Assembly (NCBI GenBank): GCA_937890745.1 | Contig: CALADH010000004.1 | Coordinates: 1 to 17,786 of the forward strand | Origin: Scybalocola_A sp900557175 | GTDB taxonomy: Bacteria; Bacillota; Clostridia; Lachnospirales; Lachnospiraceae | Length of the DNA stretch: 17,786 nucleotides | Direction: 5' to 3' | Shown here: in pieces, positions 1 to 6,939 of the stretch | Position numbering within the stretch: the first letter of the stretch is position 1 | Layout: each line of letters opens with the position of its first letter | Position numbers and translations under genes: made by a program | Notes under the pieces: model-generated | What the model was told of the DNA's origin: nothing | The model's input: the letters and a program-made list of their open reading frames with translations, nothing else | Databases searched by the model: none

Positions 1-52
1 TTATATATCAAAATCCTTGAGAATAGGGTGTCAACTTTTATGATACAACACC
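1..52. mobile_element. Possible end of an insertion sequence (edge of window)
   Basis: Immediately inside the start of a sulfatase reading frame, the sequence stops resembling a sulfatase in any frame. The foreign stretch begins, read on the minus strand, with GGTGTTGTATC and continues with GTTGACACCC, so GGTGT and ACACC face each other as in some IS tips. On the minus strand a TTGACA (29-34) points out of the window with only a weak -10 (TTGATA, 6-11). No transposase can be read because the element, if it is one, lies outside the window. The boundary near position 52/53 is an inference from where sulfatase similarity ends. Alternatives are a deletion junction or other rearrangement. Confidence 0.3.
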
Positions 53-121
53 ACTATGTATCGTATCCCAGCGCTGCTGGTCTGTACAAAACCAAACAAT
101 ATTTAATTTCTTATTTTCCAT
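38..121 (-). pseudogene. Truncated N-terminus of a type I sulfatase
   Basis: The ATG at 119-121 lies two bases after the stop of the upstream ATPase gene, so it is translationally coupled to the ABC operon. A weak GGTGG ribosome site lies inside that gene's end. The first 23 codons read MENKKLNIVWFCTDQQRWDT followed by IHS. The run of hydrophobic residues ending in TDQQRWDTI is the typical first strand and metal-binding Asp region of alkaline-phosphatase-superfamily sulfatases. After codon 23 the frame runs through four unrelated codons to a TAA at 38-40. The expected continuation (a conserved NTPN-type segment and the later C/S-x-P-x-R formylglycine motif) is absent. The gene is therefore probably interrupted, although the rest could resume beyond the window. 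Sulfatase identity rests on about 20 residues. Confidence 0.55.
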
Positions 122-123
122 GA

Positions 124-867
124 TTACCACCACTTTATAAGTTCTGTCACCTGATTGCGAAGTTCAATAAATTCCGGCGCCGCAATATCCCGCGGACGCA
201 GCAAATCGTTTTTAAGTGTTGTCTTCACAGTCGTCGGTTTATTTGTAAGTATCATAATTTTATTGCCAAGATAAACTGCTTCCTCAATATTATGTGTAAT
301 AAAAAGAACTGTTGTATGTGTCATTTCCCAAAGCTTTACAAGTTCATCTTCAAGCTTAAATCTCAATTCAATATCCAGCTGTCCATAGGGCTCATCCATC
401 AGTAAAAGTTCCGGTTCTGTAGCAAACGCCCTTGCAATACTTACCCTCTGAAGCATACTTGCAGAAAGCTGTTTAGGATAATATTTCCGATATTTTGTCA
501 GACCAACAATATCAAGATATTTTTCAACACGTTCTTTCTTTTCTGCAGCCGGTATTTTCTTAATATCAAGTCCGAAACGGACATTTTCTTCGACGGTCAG
601 CCACGGCATTGTAGAATCGCCCTGAAAAATATACGCGACATTTTGCTTTTTTGTATTGACTTTTTTATTATCCAGTAATATCTCTCCCGAAGTTGCCTTG
701 TAAATATTTACAAGACTATTTAGAAAAGTCGTTTTCCCACATCCGGTAGGCCCGACAACGCAAAGCAGATCTCCGTCCATAACCTCAAAAGAAATATTAT
801 CAAGCACTAAAAGCTCTCCAAATTTTTTAGTAAGCTGGTTTACTGTAACCTTTACATTTTCGCCCAT
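124..867 (-). CDS. ABC importer ATPase, SsuB/TauB-like, with degenerate signature motif
   Basis: This is an ATP-binding subunit of the nitrate/sulfonate/taurine importer family, acting at the inner face of the membrane with the two permeases encoded upstream. The ATG at 865-867 is preferred over the GTG at 873 because GGAGG lies seven bases before the ATG but touches the GTG. It begins three bases after the preceding ATPase gene stops. In 247 residues it shows Walker A GPTGCGKT (39-46), Q-loop FQG (82), Walker B LLLMDEP (154-160) and the switch His in ITHN (192). The ABC signature reads LSASM (134-138) instead of LSGGM/LSGGQ, and the D-loop is YGQLD rather than FGALD. The nucleotide-binding half looks catalytically complete while the signature half looks impaired. 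This fits a heterodimer with the neighbouring ATPase. The substrate is unknown; an organosulfur compound is inferred from the family and the adjoining sulfatase start. Confidence 0.9.
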   Translation of the reverse strand: MGENVKVTVNQLTKKFGELLVLDNISFEVMDGDLLCVVGPTGCGKTTFLNSLVNIYKATSGEILLDNKKVNTKKQNVAYIFQGDSTMPWLTVEENVRFGLDIKKIPAAEKKERVEKYLDIVGLTKYRKYYPKQLSASMLQRVSIARAFATEPELLLMDEPYGQLDIELRFKLEDELVKLWEMTHTTVLFITHNIEEAVYLGNKIMILTNKPTTVKTTLKNDLLRPRDIAAPEFIELRNQVTELIKWW

Positions 868-869
868 TG

Positions 870-1649
870 TCACCCCTCCGTCTGCGAGCTATCCAAAATT
901 CCTGTAATTTCTTTCCTGAGTGCCATAAATTCTTCTGACACAAGATTTCGCGGCCGAGGCAGATCAATCACATACTCTCTTTTTACTGTCGCCGGACAAT
1001 TCGTAAGTACAATAATCCTGTCTGCGAGATAAATCGCTTCTTCAATATTATTTGTAACAAAAATAACCGTCCTCTTTTTTGCACTCCATATTCGCTGTAA
1101 TTCTTCCTGCATCATATACCGTGTCTGGGCATCCAGTGCACCAAAAGGTTCATCCATAAGCATAACCTCCGGTTCATTACAGTAAGCCCTCGCAATACCG
1201 ACACGCTGTTTCATACCACCGGAAAGCTGTACCGGAAAAGACTTTTCAAATCCTTTAAGTCCGACAAGCTCAATGTATTTCTGTGCCCGTTCCTGCCGCT
1301 CCTTTTTATTGATACCCTTAATTTTAAGACCGTATTCCACATTCCCCATAACTGTCATCCACGGGAAAAGTGAAATTGATTGAAAAACAACGCCTCTTGA
1401 AATATCCGGTTTATCTACCTTTTTTCCGTTTGCTGTTATTTTTCCTTCCGTTGCCTGTTCAAAACCTGCAATCATATTAATAATTGTCGTTTTTCCACAC
1501 TGCCCCGGTCCAAAAAGTACAAGAAATTCATTTTCCTTCGCCGAAAAATTAAGATTTCTGACAACCTCATGCTTCCCTTCCGGTGTATCAAATACCTTTC
1601 CGACACCGATGCAATCAATCATTGTATTTAATTTTCGCTCTTGTTCCAT
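870..1649 (-). CDS. ABC importer ATPase, SsuB/TauB-like, lacking the switch histidine
   Basis: This is the second ATP-binding subunit of the same importer. AAGGAG at 1660-1665 lies ten bases before the ATG at 1647-1649 and four before an in-frame GTG at 1655; either start is possible. A third candidate, ATG at 1622, would avoid the overlap with the permease gene but has no ribosome site. Visible motifs are Walker A GPGQCGKT (47-54), Q90, signature LSGGMKQR (142-149), Walker B VMLMDEP (162-168) and D-loop FGALD. The H-loop reads VTNNIEEA, so the switch His is replaced by Asn (residue 200, codon AAT), whereas the partner has CAT at this place. Walker A has Gln-Cys where Ser-Gly-Cys is usual. 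This subunit thus keeps a good signature but a doubtful hydrolysis half, complementary to the other ATPase. Its 5' end overlaps the permease gene by about 20 bases. Confidence 0.9.
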   Translation of the reverse strand: MEQERKLNTMIDCIGVGKVFDTPEGKHEVVRNLNFSAKENEFLVLFGPGQCGKTTIINMIAGFEQATEGKITANGKKVDKPDISRGVVFQSISLFPWMTVMGNVEYGLKIKGINKKERQERAQKYIELVGLKGFEKSFPVQLSGGMKQRVGIARAYCNEPEVMLMDEPFGALDAQTRYMMQEELQRIWSAKKRTVIFVTNNIEEAIYLADRIIVLTNCPATVKREYVIDLPRPRNLVSEEFMALRKEITGILDSSQTEG

Positions 1650-2413
1650 CGGCACATTACTCCTTCAATTATCCTCATAATACATGTCAAAACAAAACCA
1701 CCGATACCAATCATAATAATACCTGATAATATCTGAGTCATATTATTGTTATCCATACCGGCCTGAATCATCCACCCAAGACCATCCTCAGCCTTAATCA
1801 TTTCTGCCGCAACAACACTTGCCCAGCTGCATGAAATGCCAACCTGAAGACCTGCAAAAATTGCCGGAACACTTGCCGGAATAATGACTGTTCTAAAAAT
1901 CTGTCCCTCACCTGCACCAAGCATACGAGCAGCATTTACGACCTGCAAATCTACATTCTGAGCACCAGTCATAGCATTTAATGTCGTGTTGGCAAACGCT
2001 GCCAATATAATAAGAAATATTTTCGCCTGTTCTCCAAGTCCAAACCATATAATAGAAATCGGAATCCATGCAATTGGCGGAATCGGACGTATAAAACGGT
2101 AAATCGGATTAAAAATTGCTCTTATCACCGGATATCTTCCCATTAAAAGCCCTAATGAAACACCAAGTGCGGAACCAATTAAAAAACCGATAAGTACACG
2201 CCTTAAACTGCTGAATAAGTGCATAATCAAACTGCATTTTCCGACTGTACCGACAATATAGCCCCATGTTGCCTCCAAAACAGAAGCCGGATCCGGCATT
2301 AATTTTCTCAAATCCGTATAATGTGTACCCCACCACCAAAGTAACAAGAAAGCCCCGATAGAAATTACGGCACACATGACTGCCAGCAGGCGTTCTCTAA
2401 CATTTTCTTTCAT
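1628..2413 (-). CDS. ABC importer permease, SsuC/TauC-like (second permease)
   Basis: This is an integral membrane subunit of a nitrate/sulfonate/taurine-type ABC importer, 261 residues, the usual length for the family. Six or so hydrophobic segments are readable, starting with residues ~10-28. The family's conserved FIRPIPPIAWIP stretch lies in the middle. The cytoplasmic coupling motif reads AARMLGAGEGQIFRTVIIPA, a good EAA loop that docks onto the ATPase. The ATG at 2411-2413 overlaps the stop of the other permease gene by four bases (ATGA), which indicates translational coupling. It is clearly homologous to but different from the upstream permease, so the membrane channel is probably a heterodimer. 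Many relatives encode a single permease that homodimerises. Confidence 0.9.
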   Translation of the reverse strand: MKENVRERLLAVMCAVISIGAFLLLWWWGTHYTDLRKLMPDPASVLEATWGYIVGTVGKCSLIMHLFSSLRRVLIGFLIGSALGVSLGLLMGRYPVIRAIFNPIYRFIRPIPPIAWIPISIIWFGLGEQAKIFLIILAAFANTTLNAMTGAQNVDLQVVNAARMLGAGEGQIFRTVIIPASVPAIFAGLQVGISCSWASVVAAEMIKAEDGLGWMIQAGMDNNNMTQILSGIIMIGIGGFVLTCIMRIIEGVMCRWNKSEN

Positions 2414-3198
2414 TCTGCGTTCATTCCTTTCGCAACCTTCTTTTCAAGCCAATGCAAAGCAGTATCCAAAACAAGACCAACAAGGCCTATCATTAACATA
2501 CCGACAAAAACAAGCGCCGGCTTTGAAGAATAGCGTCCCTGCTGAATCATATAACCAAGTCCCTCTGAAGCAGCTAAAAGCTCTGCCGCTACAAGTGCCA
2601 TCCATGCTGCGCCCATAGCCACTCTAAGACCTGTAAAAATCATAGGAAGTGCTGTTGGAATAGCGATTTTAAAAAGCTTCTGCATATTACTTGCTCCAAA
2701 TACATCGCCAACCCATAAATGCTCCTGCCGTGTCTGTCGGACACCGGTATATGTATTTACAATGCAGGCAACTGCTGTACTTAAGAAAATTACCGCCGCC
2801 TTCGGAATAATACCAATACCGAAAAGAAGAATAAACATTGGAATCCATGCCAGTCCCGGTATTGGACGTATTAAGTCAAACAACGGTCTTATAAGCCTGT
2901 CTGCCCATTTGGACCACGCCATAAGAATGCCTACAGGCACACCGAATATCACGCCGAGAAAATATCCCAAAAGTGCTACCTTAAGGCTTGCGCCAAGATG
3001 CACCAAAAGTGTTGCACCGTCAGGCGCAGCCGTATAAAATTTCTGAATAAACGTTTTTAATACTAATACAGGCCCCGGAAAAACTGTTTCTTCCTTCAGA
3101 TGCAATACATCAATACAAACAAACCATATAATCAACACTGAAAACACTGCGCATACTGATATGACTGCATATTTCCATCTACCTTTTTTTGATTTCAT
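2410..3198 (-). CDS. ABC importer permease, SsuC/TauC-like (first permease)
   Basis: This membrane permease subunit has 262 residues. It begins with a basic cytoplasmic tail (MKSKKGRWK) and a first membrane segment at about residues 10-28. It contains the family segment LIRPIPGLAWIPMFILLFGIG and a diverged EAA loop (VGDVFGASNMQKLFKIAIPT), in which the usual Glu-Ala-Ala is missing although the Gly and Pro positions are kept. GGGAGAAG lies seven bases before the ATG. It follows the binding-protein gene after 44 bases and overlaps the next permease gene by four. The less canonical EAA loop is in line with a division of labour between the two permeases and two ATPases, but which permease contacts which ATPase cannot be read from sequence. 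Confidence 0.9.
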   Translation of the reverse strand: MKSKKGRWKYAVISVCAVFSVLIIWFVCIDVLHLKEETVFPGPVLVLKTFIQKFYTAAPDGATLLVHLGASLKVALLGYFLGVIFGVPVGILMAWSKWADRLIRPLFDLIRPIPGLAWIPMFILLFGIGIIPKAAVIFLSTAVACIVNTYTGVRQTRQEHLWVGDVFGASNMQKLFKIAIPTALPMIFTGLRVAMGAAWMALVAAELLAASEGLGYMIQQGRYSSKPALVFVGMLMIGLVGLVLDTALHWLEKKVAKGMNAE

Positions 3199-3242
3199 CT
3201 TATCACTTCTCCCGATACACTGCCTCTACAGCAGCAATGATG

Positions 3243-4346
3243 CTACTCTTTTTCTGTCCATAGTTTTATATTTGCTACATAACTATTATCAATACTTGCC
3301 TCAACATTTTTTAAATCGTCATCTGTAATTTTATCGTTATTCTTTAAAAAATCTCCGGCATATTTCATAAAGCTTCCGAGAGGATGCTCCCCTGCATCTA
3401 CTGTATCTACTGTAAAATAGCTTTTCTGACTGCATTCATTTAAGACATCATCTTCCGAATAGTCAAGACCTTCCGCCGTATACCAGTCATATGCTATTTT
3501 CACGCGCTTATCCTGATTGGCAAGCATATCTTCACAGGCTTTGTAATAACAAGATAAAAATAATTCTGCATCACCTGCTCTTGTCTCCAAAAGCTCATTT
3601 TGACAGTAAATAGCATCGATAATATCCTGATCTGAAATCTGTGTAAAATCTGCCGCCTGAACATAACCATCTTCTTCAAGATAAGAAGCATATGTCGGAT
3701 TTACGGCAACAAGATCACCCTCACCGGAGCCAAAAGCTGCCAAGCTTGATGAATAATCAAGATTTGTAAAAGTGAAGCTATTTGCGTCATATCCGAAGTA
3801 TTCCATATAGGCAATAGCATTCATCTGTGCTGTTGTGTTCATAGGTCCTAAAATTACTGCATCCTTAAGAACTTCTTTACTCCCATAAACACCATTTTCA
3901 TCCGGTCCGTTTTTATAAATTTCACTGTCCGGCCTGCAATAAAGTGTTTCTCCACTAATTGTAAGACAGCCATCGCCAATATATTTATACATTCCTGTTG
4001 ATAGAGCATACACAGAAGCCATACCTGAAACAGCAATATCACACTCGTCGGCCGCCATTGCTTCATTAACAAGCGTTCCCTGTGAACCAAAATTAACGAT
4101 TTCGACATCCAGTCCCACTTCTTTAAAATAGCCCTCCTCCTGCGCATACCATACCGGAAGACCAACCCAATTGGCCAGTGTGCCTACAACAAGCTTCTCG
4201 CCTGATGCTGTCGGTTTTTCACCTGTTGCTTCTTTTTTGACATTATTTGTTTCCGTACTATTTGTCTTTCCTGTGTCCGCCCCACATCCGGCAGCGCTTA
4301 CTGCTACTACTAATGTTAAAACCATTGCCAATGTTCTTTTCTTCAT
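3243..4346 (-). CDS. Lipoprotein substrate-binding protein of a sulfonate/nitrate/taurine-type ABC importer
   Basis: This extracytoplasmic binding protein delivers the substrate to the two permeases. The N-terminus is a lipoprotein signal: MKKRTLAMVLTLVV, then VSAAGC with the lipid-bearing Cys at residue 21, followed by a Ser/Thr/Asn/Lys-rich linker. The mature part starts with VVGTLANWVGLPVWYAQEEG and EVGLDVEIVNFGSQG, the NMT1/SsuA-type (PF09084-like) binding-protein fold. The ATG at 4344-4346 is chosen because AGGAGG lies six bases upstream. An in-frame ATG at 4361 would translate that ribosome site into Arg-Arg and is unlikely. The mature length fits the family. The gene is first in the operon, behind a strong promoter with a large palindrome. 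The ligand is not identifiable; an organosulfur compound is inferred from the sulfatase start at the operon's far end. Confidence 0.9.
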   Translation of the reverse strand: MKKRTLAMVLTLVVAVSAAGCGADTGKTNSTETNNVKKEATGEKPTASGEKLVVGTLANWVGLPVWYAQEEGYFKEVGLDVEIVNFGSQGTLVNEAMAADECDIAVSGMASVYALSTGMYKYIGDGCLTISGETLYCRPDSEIYKNGPDENGVYGSKEVLKDAVILGPMNTTAQMNAIAYMEYFGYDANSFTFTNLDYSSSLAAFGSGEGDLVAVNPTYASYLEEDGYVQAADFTQISDQDIIDAIYCQNELLETRAGDAELFLSCYYKACEDMLANQDKRVKIAYDWYTAEGLDYSEDDVLNECSQKSYFTVDTVDAGEHPLGSFMKYAGDFLKNNDKITDDDLKNVEASIDNSYVANIKLWTEKE

Positions 4347-4380
4347 ATTTATCCTCCTCATTTTTACATCTGAGTTTGTT

Positions 4381-4427
4381 ATGATAATATATTAGTTGTC
4401 TATAATAGACAACTAATATATTATCAT
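4381..4427. promoter_or_regulatory. 47-bp perfect palindrome, probable operator of the ABC operon
   Basis: Bases 4381-4427 form a perfect inverted repeat of two 23-base arms around the single base 4404. The inner part is GTTGTCTAtAATAGACAAC and the outer part is AT-rich. It starts at the -10 box of the binding-protein promoter and covers the expected transcription start. That is where a repressor site would sit. No U-run follows and the arms are AT-rich, so a terminator is unlikely. The protein that binds it is not known. The half-site TTAGTTGTCTA resembles the MarR box found at 14278-14292. Confidence 0.75.
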
Positions 4428-4446
4428 TGCTAATTTTATCCGTCAA
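4418..4446 (-). promoter_or_regulatory. Sigma-A-type promoter of the ABC importer operon
   Basis: On the minus strand TTGACG (4441-4446) and TAATAT (4418-4423) are separated by exactly 17 bases, about 70 bases upstream of the binding-protein ATG. The -10 box is inside the 47-bp palindrome. The promoter separates the importer from the dehydrogenase gene just upstream, so the importer has its own control. Confidence 0.7.
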
Positions 4447-4467
4447 TACTTATTAAAATCAACAATT

Positions 4468-5514
4468 CTATTCTATTTTTACAACTGCTTTTACTATATC
4501 CGATTTATTATTTACACTATAATCCATTGCTTTCTGCACCTCATCCAGTGTAAAAATATCCGTAACAATACCTTTGAGATTCACCTTGCCTGATGCAACT
4601 GCCTCAATCGCCATCGGATAGATATGACGATAACGGAACACCGTTTTAAAAGTCAGCTCTTTATCTAACGCAAGACTCATAGGCAATGTCATTTCACCAC
4701 TCTTACTATAACCGACCAAAACTATTGTCGCACCTTTTTTTGTCATATGTATTGTCTGAACTGTCGTTGCCTGAGTCCCGGCTGTTTCAATTGCCAAATC
4801 ACAGCCATGCCCTTCTGTCAGCCTCATAATCTCTTTCACAGTATCCGTTTTACTTGCATCAATCACACCGTCAGCACCAAGCTCAAGTGCTTTTTCTAAC
4901 CGTCTTTCCATAACATCAGACACATAGACTTTCGATACACCCATCGCCTTTAAAGCCATTATTGTCACAAGCCCAATACACCCGGCACCTGTAACAACTG
5001 CAGTTTGACCGGCTCTTGCTTTTCCCTGCATTGCGGCATGAAACCCGACTGCCAGCGGTTCTATTAAAGCACCCTCCAGCGTACTTACATTTTCAGGAAG
5101 CTTAAAGCATAAATCTTCTTCATGAGCCACATACTCCTGAAAAACGCCATCCACCGGCGGTGTGGCAAAAAATACTACATCAGGACACAAATTGTAATTC
5201 CCCGTTTTACAAAACTCGCAGTGTCCGCATGTTTTTCCCGGTTCAAGAGCCACTCTGTCGCCAACTTTGAGATGTCTTACATTTTTCCCAGTCTCTACAA
5301 CAACACCTCCCGGTTCATGCCCAAGTACAAATGGCGGTTTTACAACGTAATTACCGATAGCGCCGGTCTCATAATAGTGCAAGTCACTGCCGCATATACC
5401 AACATACTCAAGCTTCACGAGAACTTCGTTATCCTTTGGTACCGGAATATCACGTTCTTCAAACCCCATCTGTCCGATACCGAGCATTACCGCAGTTTTC
5501 ATCTTACCTTCCAT
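4468..5514 (-). CDS. Zinc-dependent polyol dehydrogenase (sorbitol/xylitol dehydrogenase type)
   Basis: This is a medium-chain NAD-dependent alcohol dehydrogenase that oxidises a polyol to a ketose (or the reverse) in the cytoplasm. The ATG at 5514 is preferred because GGAGAGGAG lies eight bases upstream; an earlier ATG (5538) would run through that site. In 348 residues the catalytic zinc ligands C41, H66 and E67, plus E152, are present. All four structural-zinc cysteines are present (C96, C99, C102, C110 in TCGHCEFCKTGNYNLC). The Rossmann motif is GAGCIG (176-181), with an acidic residue (D200) at the end of the next strand, indicating NAD rather than NADP. The stretch FFATPPVDG is typical of sorbitol/xylitol dehydrogenases. 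It has its own promoter, which shares a site with the ROK repressor gene. The precise polyol is not determined; L-threonine or other secondary-alcohol dehydrogenases are less likely alternatives. Confidence 0.88.
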   Translation of the reverse strand: MEGKMKTAVMLGIGQMGFEERDIPVPKDNEVLVKLEYVGICGSDLHYYETGAIGNYVVKPPFVLGHEPGGVVVETGKNVRHLKVGDRVALEPGKTCGHCEFCKTGNYNLCPDVVFFATPPVDGVFQEYVAHEEDLCFKLPENVSTLEGALIEPLAVGFHAAMQGKARAGQTAVVTGAGCIGLVTIMALKAMGVSKVYVSDVMERRLEKALELGADGVIDASKTDTVKEIMRLTEGHGCDLAIETAGTQATTVQTIHMTKKGATIVLVGYSKSGEMTLPMSLALDKELTFKTVFRYRHIYPMAIEAVASGKVNLKGIVTDIFTLDEVQKAMDYSVNNKSDIVKAVVKIE

Positions 5515-5552
5515 AAAATATGCTCCTCTCCTTTTCATTTAACTTTTATTTA

Positions 5553-5611
5553 TACTTTATTAAATATATTTATTATGTATTTATAATATTCTAATTAAAG
5601 ATATTTGTCAA
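5553..5611 (-). promoter_or_regulatory. Promoter of the polyol dehydrogenase with a putative ROK-repressor site
   Basis: TTGACA (5606-5611) and TATTAT (5583-5588) on the minus strand are 17 bases apart, a near-perfect sigma-A promoter. Downstream of the expected start, the plus-strand 12-mer TACTTTATTAAA (5553-5564) is identical to the core of the palindrome in front of the ROK gene (6940-6954). This suggests the same repressor binds both. Confidence 0.7.
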
Positions 5612-5685
5612 CATTTATTTGTTTACAAACTTATATTTTGTATATTATACTCAAAAATATCCTCTGCTTTTTAGATATAATACAC

Positions 5686-5720
5686 AAAAACAGTTTGGTC
5701 AGCATCGCCAACCAAACTGT
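5686..5720 (-). terminator. Rho-independent terminator of the ROK gene
   Basis: On the minus strand ACAGTTTGGT and ACCAAACTGT pair perfectly (10 bp) around an 11-base loop and are followed by a run of five T. It starts ten bases after the ROK stop codon and ends the repressor transcript before the dehydrogenase promoter. Confidence 0.85.
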
Positions 5721-5729
5721 CATCTTTTC

Positions 5730-6857
5730 TTAAACTTCCTCTATAAATTTTTCAACAATTTCCAATGCTGCGCCAAGTGCTGCCGCACCGACTTTGTAGC
5801 TGCAGGCACTGACAAAACTTGCGGATTCTGCAAATGTATTGCGTTCCTCAATTTTTTCCCGGATTTCATTCAAATACGGTTCGATATGGCTGCCGACATA
5901 GCCGCCCAAAATGACATCACAGTCCAATATCATATGAATGTTATTGACAGCGGCAGACAAATAGGCTATGTATCTTTCCCACAGCGCTTCCGCCTCCGCG
6001 CTGCCCGCGCTAAGGCTTCCAAAAAAGTCCTCCAGCCTGCCGCCTGCTGCATCCGAAAGCCTTTTTGCAGAACAGTAAACATCCATGCAGCCCCTTTTGC
6101 CGCAATAGCACTGCCCGCCATCAGGCACAAGCGTCATATGACCGGCCTCTCCGCATCTGAAATTCATTCCCTGCTCAAGCACGCCGCCGTTAAAATAAGC
6201 GCCGCCCACTGTATTGCTCAGCGACAAATAAAAAAAGCGGCGGGATTTATCCGAGCCAAACCCCTCGGCATAAGCACCTGCATTGGCATCATTGATAAAA
6301 TAACACGGATACGCAAAAAACCGGCTGATTGACTCACACAAAAGTGCCTTCACTCCAAGAATATGCGAATCTGTAATGATACCTCTGTCTAAATCAATAA
6401 TTCCCGGAAAAGCGATGCCGACACCGAGAAGATTGTCCCGCGCAACTGCATTCTCATCCAAAAACCTTTCAAGCTTACGGCTGATTTCACAATAATAGCC
6501 GTCATCACCGCTGTACGGATAAAAAATGCGCTCATATTTTAAAACATCGCCTGTAAGATTTGTGAGTACAAAGCTTATGTGATTTTTTGTAATATCAAGT
6601 CCGACCGCCTGCCGCACATTTTTCAAAACAGACAAAGCCTTCGCCCTGCGCCCGCCTGTTGATTTTAAAATACCTGCTTCCTCAATCAGCCCTTTATCAA
6701 TAAGCTCCTTTGTCATCTGTGTCACTGTCGGAAGACTCATCTTAAGTTCGTAGGCAATGTCCGGATTTGATATCATATCGTGGCTGCAGATGTAACGGAA
6801 TACCCTGTTTCTGTTGTTTTTCTTAACCTCAATATTTGTTGTTTGTTTTCTGTTCAT
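5730..6857 (-). CDS. ROK-family transcriptional repressor (NagC/XylR type)
   Basis: This is a sugar-responsive DNA-binding regulator of 375 residues. The N-terminal winged helix-turn-helix (about residues 14-70) contains ISNPDIAYELKMSLPTVTQM as the recognition region. The ROK sugar-binding domain follows. Its zinc site is intact: H240 in GEAGH, plus C250, C252 and C257 in CYCGKRGC. The catalytic-type Asp of INDANA (D190) is present, but the ATP phosphate loop is GLDITKNH instead of DxGGTK. A kinase activity is therefore unlikely, as for XylR/NagC repressors. The promoter carries a perfect palindrome whose core recurs at the dehydrogenase promoter. The simplest reading is an autoregulated repressor of the polyol dehydrogenase, released by a related sugar or polyol; the inducer is unknown. 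Confidence 0.88.
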   Translation of the reverse strand: MNRKQTTNIEVKKNNRNRVFRYICSHDMISNPDIAYELKMSLPTVTQMTKELIDKGLIEEAGILKSTGGRRAKALSVLKNVRQAVGLDITKNHISFVLTNLTGDVLKYERIFYPYSGDDGYYCEISRKLERFLDENAVARDNLLGVGIAFPGIIDLDRGIITDSHILGVKALLCESISRFFAYPCYFINDANAGAYAEGFGSDKSRRFFYLSLSNTVGGAYFNGGVLEQGMNFRCGEAGHMTLVPDGGQCYCGKRGCMDVYCSAKRLSDAAGGRLEDFFGSLSAGSAEAEALWERYIAYLSAAVNNIHMILDCDVILGGYVGSHIEPYLNEIREKIEERNTFAESASFVSACSYKVGAAALGAALEIVEKFIEEV

Positions 6858-6878
6858 GATATACCCCTGACAAATATC

Positions 6879-6925
6879 AGGTCAAAAAGCCGCCTGCAAT
6901 CAAGCCCGCGTCGGCTTTTTGACCT
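6879..6925 (-). promoter_or_regulatory. Leader hairpin between the ROK promoter and gene
   Basis: Two perfect 14-base arms (AGGTCAAAAAGCCG and CGGCTTTTTGACCT) enclose a 19-base loop. On the minus strand the inner GC part is followed by CTTTTTG, a terminator-like layout with a symmetrical A-run. It lies after the ROK promoter and 22 bases before the start codon. It could therefore stop clpB read-through, attenuate the ROK transcript itself, or both. Confidence 0.6.
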
Positions 6926-6939
6926 TTCAGCTTTATTAT

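Noticed and set aside
54..80. Terminator at the end of the importer operon (CCAGC-AGC-GCTGG)
   Set aside because: The stem is only five base pairs without a T-run, and it lies within the sulfatase codons.
4347..4361. Upstream ATG start for the binding protein
   Set aside because: It would translate the AGGAGG ribosome site as Arg-Arg and push the lipoprotein signal inward; the ATG at 4346 is correctly spaced.
4381..4427. Terminator for the polyol dehydrogenase
   Set aside because: The palindrome is AT-rich, has no following T-run and overlaps a good promoter; an operator explains it better.
5122..5586. 154-codon plus-strand frame opposite the dehydrogenase
   Set aside because: It is antisense to a gene with complete zinc-ligand motifs, and no promoter or ribosome site is visible.
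5619..6332. 237-codon open frame on the plus strand opposite the ROK gene
   Set aside because: It lies almost wholly antisense to the well-supported ROK regulator, has no ribosome site, and its Cys/His/Ala-rich translation resembles no family.
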